The position numbers were made by a program, and so were the translations under genes. 26,154 bases of DNA, taken from contig CANRNA010000004.1 in assembly GCA_947631805.1 (NCBI GenBank), positions 1 through 26,154 of the forward strand, given 5' to 3'. Origin of the DNA: an uncultured Oscillospiraceae bacterium. Lineage in GTDB: Bacteria > Bacillota > Clostridia > Oscillospirales > Oscillospiraceae. Of this stretch, positions 6,728-12,983 are shown one piece after another (the first letter of the stretch is position 1; every line of letters begins with the position of its first letter). The notes under the pieces were generated by a model that was not told the DNA's origin, did no database searches, and saw nothing but the letters and a program-made list of their open reading frames with translations.

Positions 6728-8260
6728 TTACGCGGTCTTGGAGACACCGGCCAGGTCCATCACGTACAGCGGATAGAACCGGTAGCCCTCCACATTGGGC
6801 TGCATGACCACAAAGTCCGCCAGGTCCTGGATGTACACGTTTGCGGCCTGCTGGGTCAGGATCTGCTGGCAGGTGCCGAACAGGTCCACCAGGTTCTCGT
6901 CCAGCCCGCCCAGTTCCATAGCGGCTTTATATGCCTCGTCGTAGCCAGCGTCGCTGAAGCCGATGAAGTTCTTAGCGTTGTCGCTGACGAAGCGGCCCAG
7001 CATGGCCGAGCCGGTGAGGGTGGAGGCGTCCATGCCGCACACCGTGGCCTCAAAATCCCGGCCCTGGTACACATCGGAGTACCAGGCGGCCCACTCCACT
7101 TGCTGTATCTGGGCCTTGACCACGCCGCCCAGCTGGTCCAGAAGATTGACGATCACCTGGGCCGCGTCCACATGGGGGGTATAGTTGCTGGGCACGATGA
7201 TGGTGAACTCCAGGGGATGGGCCCGGTCATAGCCCTCCTGGGCCAGCAGCTCCAGGGCCTTGTCCGTGTCCGGCTGGTAGTAGTCGGTCAACTCCTCATC
7301 GAAGTATTTGCCGAAGGCGGGGTACATGCTGCTGCCCACGGGGAAGCCGTGGCCGTCTCCGGCCAGGTCGATGACCGCCTGCTTGTCGATGGCGTAGCAC
7401 AGCGCCATGCGTACCAGCTGGCTGTCAAAGGGCGCCCTGGCGTTGTTGAGATACAGGGCCTGCACCAGGTTCATGCTGCCCTCCAGCACGGTCAGGTCGC
7501 TCAGCTCCGCCACCTGGCTGGCCTCCAGATGGGCCGCCAGATCAATGGCGCCGGAGCGCAGGCTCATGACCATGGTCTGGCCGTCCTCGATGACCTTGAA
7601 GGTGACTTTGGCGCACTTGGCCTTCTCCCCCCAATAGTCGTCGAACCGCTCGACGACGATGTTCTCCTGGGGAGAGCGGGACACGTACTTGAACGGGCCC
7701 GTGCCTATGATGCCGTCGGCGGGGTCGCTGCCCTCGGGGATGATGGCGGCGGTCATATAGGCGGGAAACTCCACGTCAGGCGCGGACAGGGTGACGACCA
7801 CGGTGTGGTCGTCGGCAGCCTCCACGGCGGCGACGTTCGCCAGCGTGGCCATCAGGGGCTCACCGGTGTCGAGACCTGCGGCACGGGTCAGAGAATAGAC
7901 TACGTCCCCGACCGTGACCTCGCTTCCGTCATGGAACCGCACGCCCTCACGGAGAGTGAAGGTGTATTCGTCTGCGGTGTCGTTGACGGTGTAATCTTCG
8001 GCGACGGCGGGGACGAGATTTCCCTCGGTATCGGGCTTCAACAGCCCTTCATAGATGTTGAAGAGGACTTCTCTGGTTCCTGCCGACGACGATGATACGT
8101 GCGGGTCAAGACTGCTGTCCAAGTCTGCGGCGATGCCGACGGTCAGGTCGGCGTCTCCGGTGGAGCCGTTTTCAGCGGCGAGGGCTGACTGGCCGCCTCC
8201 GATGAAGAGTACCGCCGTCATAAGTACCGCCAATGCAAGAGTGAGAATGCGTTTCGTCAT
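6728..8260 (-). CDS. Family 5 extracellular solute-binding protein (peptide/nickel type), no lipobox
   Basis: Ligand-binding protein of the importer, 510 residues from the ATG at 8258-8260 (MTKRILTLALAVLM). A reading frame opens 66 bases further upstream, but that part lacks a ribosome site and overlaps the promoter; AAGGAG lies about 9 bases before the chosen ATG. Family 5 features: NIYEGLLKPDTEGNLVPAVAEDY, YTFTLREGVRFHDG, GTGPFKY and ALCYAIDKQ. Residues 1-28 are a signal peptide ending in SALAAE. There is no Cys at the cleavage site, so signal peptidase I, not lipoprotein processing, is expected. This is odd because Gram-positive binding proteins are normally lipid-anchored. The ligand is not identifiable; peptides are the most common for this family. 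First gene of the operon. Confidence 0.92.
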   Translation of the reverse strand: MTKRILTLALAVLMTAVLFIGGGQSALAAENGSTGDADLTVGIAADLDSSLDPHVSSSSAGTREVLFNIYEGLLKPDTEGNLVPAVAEDYTVNDTADEYTFTLREGVRFHDGSEVTVGDVVYSLTRAAGLDTGEPLMATLANVAAVEAADDHTVVVTLSAPDVEFPAYMTAAIIPEGSDPADGIIGTGPFKYVSRSPQENIVVERFDDYWGEKAKCAKVTFKVIEDGQTMVMSLRSGAIDLAAHLEASQVAELSDLTVLEGSMNLVQALYLNNARAPFDSQLVRMALCYAIDKQAVIDLAGDGHGFPVGSSMYPAFGKYFDEELTDYYQPDTDKALELLAQEGYDRAHPLEFTIIVPSNYTPHVDAAQVIVNLLDQLGGVVKAQIQQVEWAAWYSDVYQGRDFEATVCGMDASTLTGSAMLGRFVSDNAKNFIGFSDAGYDEAYKAAMELGGLDENLVDLFGTCQQILTQQAANVYIQDLADFVVMQPNVEGYRFYPLYVMDLAGVSKTA

Positions 8261-8314
8261 AGCAAAATTTCTCCTTTTTTGGCTCCATATTAAGTTTTTC
8301 TCTTGGCGAGCTAG

Positions 8315-8343
8315 AGCATAACACAAACCGGCGGAAAGGTCAA
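8315..8343 (-). promoter_or_regulatory. Promoter of the ABC transporter-sfsA operon
   Basis: On the minus strand TTGACC (8338-8343) is separated by 17 bases from TATGCT (8315-8320). The transcript would begin about 50 bases before the ATG at 8260, and AAGGAG at 8271-8276 is the ribosome site. The -35 box lies 17 bases past the stop of tcdA, with no terminator between, so some read-through from tcdA is possible. Confidence 0.7.
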
Positions 8344-8360
8344 TAGCCAGTCGCTTCCTC

Positions 8361-9119
8361 TCATCTCACGCCGGTCAGGTCCCTGACGACCTCCCCGGCC
8401 AGTATCAGCCCCGCCACAGAGGGCACGAAGGCCACGCTCCCCGGCGTCTGCCGCCGGGAGGCGGAGGCCCTCTCCCCCGCCGACGCGCAGAGGGAGCAGC
8501 CGCCGCACCCGGAGTCCTCCTCCGGGCCTGGGGTCCTGGCCGTCTCGGGGGACCAGACCACCTTCAGGGCCCTGACGCCACGCTTTTTCAGCTCCCGGCG
8601 CATCACCCGCGCCAGGGGGCAGACGGAGGTCTCATATATGTCCGACACCCGAAAGGCGGCGGGGTCCAGCTTGTTGCCCGCGCCCATGGAGCTGATGATG
8701 GGGGTACCCGCCGCCTGGGCCCGGAGGGCCAGCTCCAGCTTAGCGCTGACGGTGTCGATGGCGTCCACCACATAGTCATAGGCGGCGAAGTCGAACATAT
8801 CCGCCGTCTCGGCGGTGAAAAACACCCGGCGGGCGTTCACGGTCATGTCCGGGGCGATGTCCAAAAGCCGCTCCCGGGCCGCCTCCACCTTGTACCGGCC
8901 CACGGTGGAGGCAGCGGCGAAAAGCTGCCGGTTCAGGTTGGTGATGCACACCCTATCGTCGTCCACGATGTCCAGGGTCCCCACGCCGCTGCGGGCCAGT
9001 GCCTCCGCCGCGTAGCTGCCCACGCCGCCCACGCCGAACACCGCCACACGGGCACGGGCCAGCCGCTCCATGGCCTCCCGGCCCAGGAGCAGCTCCGTTC
9101 TGGAAAATCGGTCCCCCAT
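8361..9119 (-). CDS. tcdA: tRNA threonylcarbamoyladenosine dehydratase TcdA
   Basis: ATP-dependent E1-like enzyme that cyclises t6A at position 37 of ANN-decoding tRNAs to ct6A. 252 residues, in line with the family. The N-terminal adenylation domain shows FSRTELLLG, the nucleotide loop GVGGVGS (29-35), DDDRVCITNLNRQ (53-65), STVGRYKVE, the acidic VVDAIDT and SSMGAGNKLDP, and it ends with PGSVAFVPSVAGLI. In the loop before that end lies a cysteine cluster CGGCSLC (Cys205, 208, 211) not present in the Bacillus protein as I recall it. The ATG has AAGGAGGAG upstream. It follows the DUF4358 gene after a hairpin-containing gap of 67 bases, so it may be co-transcribed with it or partly insulated. 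Identification is strong. Confidence 0.93.
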   Translation of the reverse strand: MGDRFSRTELLLGREAMERLARARVAVFGVGGVGSYAAEALARSGVGTLDIVDDDRVCITNLNRQLFAAASTVGRYKVEAARERLLDIAPDMTVNARRVFFTAETADMFDFAAYDYVVDAIDTVSAKLELALRAQAAGTPIISSMGAGNKLDPAAFRVSDIYETSVCPLARVMRRELKKRGVRALKVVWSPETARTPGPEEDSGCGGCSLCASAGERASASRRQTPGSVAFVPSVAGLILAGEVVRDLTGVR

Positions 9120-9140
9120 GGTCTCTCCTCCTTCGCGCGC

Positions 9141-9168
9141 CGCGCCCGGCTCCAGGGAGCCGGGCGCG
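9141..9168 (-). terminator. 13-bp GC hairpin between the DUF4358 gene and tcdA
   Basis: Arms 9141-9153 and 9156-9168 are perfectly complementary around a two-base centre (four-base loop if the closing pairs open). It lies after the stop of the DUF4358 gene and just before the tcdA ribosome site. No T-run follows in the minus direction, so it may be a partial terminator, an mRNA processing site or an attenuator. Confidence 0.5.
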
Positions 9169-9186
9169 GACCGTGCGCTTTTCGGT

Positions 9187-9651
9187 TTATTTCAGATACT
9201 TGTCTACCACGCTCTGGGCCGCCGCGGCGTCGTTGGCCACCACGAAGATCACGTAGCTGCCGCTCTTGGCTATAATGGCGTTTTGCAGCCGGGGGATGGC
9301 CTCGGGCACATAGCTCTGCAGCACGGACTGCTGGTCGCTCACACGGGTCCGGCACAGCTCCTCCAGGTGGCTGGCGGCGTTGGCGTCCTTGGCCTTGGCC
9401 AGGAGCATCTCCTCGCCGGTGGAGCCGCTGTAGTACATGACGCTGCTCTCCACCTCGTCGGCGCTGAACCGGTACACGCCTGCGGCGATGCCGTCGGCGG
9501 CGGCGAACTGGTTCATGTCCACGGAAAAGGCGGTGCTGTTGGCCAGGTCCTGCCCCAGGGCCTTCAGGTCGATGTCCTTATCCCCGCCGCAGGAGGCGAG
9601 GCACAGCATCAGTGCGATGGTCAGCAGGCATACGGCAAGTCTCTTTATCAT
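9187..9651 (-). CDS. DUF4358-type lipoprotein of unknown function
   Basis: 154 residues with a lipoprotein signal: MIKRLAVCLLTIALM followed by lipobox LASC (Cys21), so it should be anchored on the outer face of the membrane. The mature part matches what I know of DUF4358 proteins of Clostridia: a pattern around VYRFSADEVESSVMYYSGST, a region rich in Lys/Ala/Asp (LLAKAKDANAAS), QQSVLQSYVPEAIPRL and a final VIFVVANDAAAA strand-helix. No enzyme motif is visible. Ribosome site AGGAGAG lies about 5 bases before the ATG. It starts 33 bases after the SGNH hydrolase gene and is probably in the same transcript. In related bacteria DUF4358 genes often sit beside SGNH and MBOAT acyltransferase genes, suggesting a part in envelope-polymer acylation; that role is inference. 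Confidence 0.8.
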   Translation of the reverse strand: MIKRLAVCLLTIALMLCLASCGGDKDIDLKALGQDLANSTAFSVDMNQFAAADGIAAGVYRFSADEVESSVMYYSGSTGEEMLLAKAKDANAASHLEELCRTRVSDQQSVLQSYVPEAIPRLQNAIIAKSGSYVIFVVANDAAAAQSVVDKYLK

Positions 9652-9684
9652 TGGTTCTCTCCTCTTTATCGTCTTTGTCTTATT

Positions 9685-10587
9685 TTAACCGGCCTGGGGA
9701 GCGGCCTGGCCCGTGGTCTGGGCGCCCTCCGTTCCGGTGGGTATATAGTGGGTCTTCATATAGTTGAACCAGTTCTCATAGTGGGCCGGGGTGAAGTGGA
9801 TGCCGTCCGGGGTCACGTCCGAGGGCAGATATCCGTCCTCGTTGCACAGCACCGGGTAGATGTCCAAAAACCACACCTGCCGCTGCCGGGCGATGTCCCG
9901 GAGCATGTCGTTGAACGCCAGCACCAGGTCCTTGGTGAAATACCGGTCGTTGGTGGACTTCCACAGGCTCACCGGGGACACGGCCACCAGGTAGATGATG
10001 CTGCCCGGATGGTCGGCCTCCAGCTGGTCCAGCAGGCTGTTGAACGCCTCCCGCAGGGTGGCCTTGTCATAGCTCATCTCGTTGCAGCCGAAGCCCACGT
10101 ATATCTTGCCGTAGGTGTTGCCGCTCATCCTGGCCGCGTAAGAGGACGCCCCCAGCACGGTCAGCCCGTCCTCCCAAAACCAGTGGGTATCGTCCTTGGG
10201 CAGCAGGCCGTCATAGTCGTAATACCACAGACCGGACAGCACCGAGTTGCCCAGAAAGGCCGCGTCGGCAAAGTACTCCGGCCCCGCCTCCGCGCTCTGC
10301 TCCGGCACCTCCGGTCCCGGCCAGGGCGTGGCCGTGGGCACCGGGGTGGGGGTGGGCTCGGGGATGGCCGTGGGCTCGGGGGTATTCGGGCTGAAAAGGC
10401 CGAACAGTCCGCCGCCGTCTGACTCCTCCTGCGAGGCGGGAGCCTCCGTCTGGACCGCGGCCGTGCCGGGGCCCTCCGCCGTCCGGGCGCGGCTCCGGCC
10501 GATGGTCCTGACGCCCATGGCCAGGGTCACGGCAAACAGTATCACGCTCAGCCCCAGAAAGACGAGCGCGGGCGTTCTGTGTCTCAT
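9685..10587 (-). CDS. Membrane-anchored SGNH/GDSL-type hydrolase
   Basis: 300 residues from the ATG at 10585-10587 (MRHRTPALVF), preceded by GGGGAGAG; the longer open frame upstream lacks a ribosome site and covers the promoter. Residues 8-25 are a single membrane helix. A linker rich in Pro and Thr (about 68-95, PEPTPTPVPTATP) leads to an extracytoplasmic SGNH domain. Block I is FLGNS (111-115) with nucleophile Ser115; Asn replaces the usual Asp of GDS. Block III is GCNE (167-170) in place of GxND, and block V is DGIH (261-264), supplying the catalytic Asp and His. Such proteins act as esterases or as transfer partners of MBOAT O-acyltransferases on surface glycans. No MBOAT gene lies in the window. 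Domain call is good; substrate unknown. Confidence 0.85.
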   Translation of the reverse strand: MRHRTPALVFLGLSVILFAVTLAMGVRTIGRSRARTAEGPGTAAVQTEAPASQEESDGGGLFGLFSPNTPEPTAIPEPTPTPVPTATPWPGPEVPEQSAEAGPEYFADAAFLGNSVLSGLWYYDYDGLLPKDDTHWFWEDGLTVLGASSYAARMSGNTYGKIYVGFGCNEMSYDKATLREAFNSLLDQLEADHPGSIIYLVAVSPVSLWKSTNDRYFTKDLVLAFNDMLRDIARQRQVWFLDIYPVLCNEDGYLPSDVTPDGIHFTPAHYENWFNYMKTHYIPTGTEGAQTTGQAAPQAG

Positions 10588-10662
10588 GATCTCTCCCCAA
10601 CTGGCCCGAACGGCCCCGCCGCCGGGAGCCGTCGGATAGTTTGTCGTCTTATGTCTACCGGA

Positions 10663-10691
10663 ACTATAGCACGTTTCTCGCTGTTTTGCAA
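10663..10691 (-). promoter_or_regulatory. Promoter of the SGNH hydrolase-DUF4358(-tcdA) set
   Basis: Minus strand TTGCAA (10686-10691), 17-base spacer, TATAGT (10663-10668). It gives a leader of roughly 70 bases before the ATG at 10587. Confidence 0.65.
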
Positions 10692-10742
10692 TAGGAAACA
10701 TAGAAAACCATCCGGCGCAAAACCGGGCCGCCTGGGGATATC

Positions 10743-10759
10743 GCGGGATGGCATCCCGC
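10743..10759. repeat. 17-bp inverted repeat in the SGNH hydrolase/recJ divergent spacer
   Basis: GCGGGATG, one central G, CATCCCGC: eight perfectly paired positions on each side. It lies about 50 bases upstream of the hydrolase -35 box and about 95 bases upstream of the recJ -35 box. It could be a regulator site or chance in GC-rich DNA. The spacer (10588-10943, 356 bases) also holds a 7-bp hairpin at 10814-10832, the two divergent promoters and the recJ leader hairpin; I see no gene in it. Confidence 0.4.
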
Positions 10760-10854
10760 CGGGTGGATAGTTTTCCCCCCGCTGGCGCCGTCCATGCGCC
10801 CGACCCAGGGAGCGCGCGTTATGGAAACGCGCCGGAAAACCAGCGCGATTGCGA

Positions 10855-10883
10855 TTGCAAAGTGAGGCCGTTTGGCGTATAAT
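10855..10883 (+). promoter_or_regulatory. Promoter of the recJ-rel-dtd operon
   Basis: TTGCAA (10855-10860), 17-base spacer, perfect TATAAT (10878-10883). Transcription would begin near 10890, giving a leader of about 50 bases that folds into the hairpin at 10902-10927. Confidence 0.75.
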
Positions 10884-10901
10884 TAGAAAAATATATTGAA
10901 A

Positions 10902-10927
10902 GGAGGCGGGGCCGGACCCCCGCCTCC
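10902..10927 (+). promoter_or_regulatory. Leader hairpin in front of recJ that buries an AGGAGG sequence
   Basis: GGAGGCGGGG (10902-10911) pairs perfectly with CCCCGCCTCC (10918-10927) around a six-base loop. The left arm contains a consensus Shine-Dalgarno that has no start codon at the right distance, while recJ itself uses a weaker AAGGAAAGG just before its ATG at 10944. There is no T-run after the stem. It may stabilise the mRNA or regulate translation; function is inference. Confidence 0.5.
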
Positions 10928-10943
10928 GGAGAAAAGGAAAGGC

Positions 10944-12935
10944 ATGAAGGAAAAGCTATGGAACATCCCGGACAGCGCGCCCATCCCGGAGGCGCTGCTT
11001 CAGGCGGGATGCACGCCCCTGTTGGCCGCCGTGCTGGCGGCACGGGGCATGACCACCGGGCCGGAGGCCCGCGCCTTTTTGGCGGCGGGGCCCTTCGTAC
11101 CGGCGGACCCTATGCGCCTTGCGGATATGGACATCGCCGTGGCGCGCATCCGCCAAGCCAAGGCCCAGGGGGAGACCGTGGCAGTCTATGGGGATTACGA
11201 CGTGGACGGTATCACGGCCACCTGTCTTCTGGCGGGCTTTCTGCAGGACTGGGGCGTGAAGACGGAATTTTATATCCCTGACCGGCTGGAGGAGGGCTAC
11301 GGCGTCAACACCGGGGCCATCGACCGGCTGCGGAGCCGGGGCGTCAGCCTCATCGTCACCGTGGACTGCGGCATCACCGCCGTGGCGGAGACGGAGTATG
11401 CCCGGCGGGCGGGGGTGGACATGATCATCACCGACCACCACGAGTGCCAGGCGGAGCTGCCTGGGGCCGTGGCGGTGGTGGACCCCAAGCGGCCTGAATG
11501 CGACGGGCCGGACCGGAGCCTCGCCGGGGTGGGGGTGGCCTTTGAGCTGGCCTGTGCCCTGGACGGGGACAGCCAGGCCATGCTGGAGCGGTACGCCGAC
11601 CTGGTAGCCGTGGGCACCATCGCGGATGTGATGCCCCTGACGGGGGAAAACCGCCGGGTGGTGAAGCGGGGGCTGGAAAAACTCCGCACCGCGCCCCGGC
11701 CCGGTCTGGCCGCCCTGATGGAGCTGTCCGGCGTGGGGCCGGAGCGGGTGGGGGCCAACTCCGTGGGCTTCACCCTGGCCCCCCGCATCAACGCCGCCGG
11801 CCGTCTCGGCCGGGTGGAGGACGCCGCCCGTCTGGTGCTGGAGCGGGACCCGGCGCGGGCGCGTGTCCTGGCGGAGGCCCTTTGCGACATGAACCGGCTG
11901 CGCCAGCAGCTGGAGGCGGATATATGGGACCAGGCGGCCGGTATGCTGGCCGGGCAGGTCCGGGGCGGCCCCATCGTCCTGGCCCGGGAGGGCTGGCACC
12001 AAGGGGTCATCGGCATCGTGGCCTCCCGCCTGGCGGACGCCTATCAGGTGCCCACGGTGATGATATCCCTGGACGGGGACCGGGGCAAGGGCTCCTGCCG
12101 GAGCTGGGGCGGGTTCAACCTGTTCGACGCCCTGGCCGCCTGCGGGGCGTATCTGGACTCCTTCGGCGGCCATGCCCTGGCGGCGGGGCTGAACATCAGC
12201 CGGGAGAACATCCCCTCCTTCCGGGAGGCCCTGGCGGCCTATTACGCCGAACACATCCCCCAGGGGGAGGAGGGCGTGAGCCCGGACGTGACCATAGACA
12301 GCGCGGAGATGCTCACCATGGAATGCGTGGAGAGCCTGGAGGCCCTGGAGCCCTGCGGCAACGGCAATCCCCGGCCCGTGCTCTGCATGACGGACGCGGT
12401 CTTGGTCTCCGCGTCCCCTATCGGCGGCGGGCGGCACACCCGCCTGCAGCTGGAGAAGTTCGGCCAGCGCTATGACTGCGTGTGGTTCGGCCGGGCCGTC
12501 TCCGACCTGGGGGCCGTCCCCGGAGACCGGGTAGACGCGGCCTTCTTCCCCCAGGTGAGTGAGTTCCGGGGCCGCCGGAGCGTGCAGCTCGTGATGAGCG
12601 ACATGCGCCGGACGGATCTGGCCGCCCTGTGCCTGCGTATACTGGACGGGGGCTCCTTCGGGGACCACCGCCTGACCCGGACGGAGCTGGGGCGGCTGTG
12701 GCGCGCCCTGTCCGCCCAGTGCCCGTGCAGGATGAAGCTGTCCCGGCTGTCCCGGCTGGACCCCCGGCTCCATCCTGCCCAGATCGCCCTGGGCCTGCGG
12801 GTGCTCCGGGAACTGAAGCTGGTCCAGGTGGACCCCGACGGCCAGGATGTAGACATCATGCTCATCGCCTGGGAGGCCAAGACCCAGTTGGACCGGTCCC
12901 CCACCTGGCGGGCCCAGTCCGTCAAAAAGGCGTGA
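10944..12935 (+). CDS. recJ: Single-stranded-DNA-specific exonuclease RecJ
   Basis: 5'-3' exonuclease for single-stranded DNA, used in recombination repair, mismatch repair and restart of forks. 663 residues from the ATG at 10944 (MKEKLWNIPDSAP, like other RecJ N-termini); a frame reaching further upstream runs through the leader hairpin and is rejected. The DHH phosphoesterase motifs are GDYDVDGI (83-90), VDCGI (140-144) and TDHHE (163-167). The DHHA1 domain has LAREGWHQGVIGIVASRL and the glycine motif SFGGHALAAG near residue 409. An OB-fold and a C-terminal region follow, usual for Firmicutes RecJ. First gene of the plus-strand operon; rel follows after 48 bases. All metal-binding Asp/His residues appear intact. 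Confidence 0.96.
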   Translation: MKEKLWNIPDSAPIPEALLQAGCTPLLAAVLAARGMTTGPEARAFLAAGPFVPADPMRLADMDIAVARIRQAKAQGETVAVYGDYDVDGITATCLLAGFLQDWGVKTEFYIPDRLEEGYGVNTGAIDRLRSRGVSLIVTVDCGITAVAETEYARRAGVDMIITDHHECQAELPGAVAVVDPKRPECDGPDRSLAGVGVAFELACALDGDSQAMLERYADLVAVGTIADVMPLTGENRRVVKRGLEKLRTAPRPGLAALMELSGVGPERVGANSVGFTLAPRINAAGRLGRVEDAARLVLERDPARARVLAEALCDMNRLRQQLEADIWDQAAGMLAGQVRGGPIVLAREGWHQGVIGIVASRLADAYQVPTVMISLDGDRGKGSCRSWGGFNLFDALAACGAYLDSFGGHALAAGLNISRENIPSFREALAAYYAEHIPQGEEGVSPDVTIDSAEMLTMECVESLEALEPCGNGNPRPVLCMTDAVLVSASPIGGGRHTRLQLEKFGQRYDCVWFGRAVSDLGAVPGDRVDAAFFPQVSEFRGRRSVQLVMSDMRRTDLAALCLRILDGGSFGDHRLTRTELGRLWRALSAQCPCRMKLSRLSRLDPRLHPAQIALGLRVLRELKLVQVDPDGQDVDIMLIAWEAKTQLDRSPTWRAQSVKKA

Positions 12936-12983
12936 CAGCGCCCTTTGCGAATCATCCGTTTGATATAGAAAGAAGAAGAGAGT

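Noticed and set aside
6041..8095. 684-residue plus-strand frame opposite the ABC transporter genes
   Set aside because: Antisense shadow; the minus strand carries the permease and binding-protein motifs.
12945..12966. Possible promoter between recJ and rel (TTGCGA and TGATAT)
   Set aside because: The spacer is only about 10 bases, too short for sigma-A recognition.
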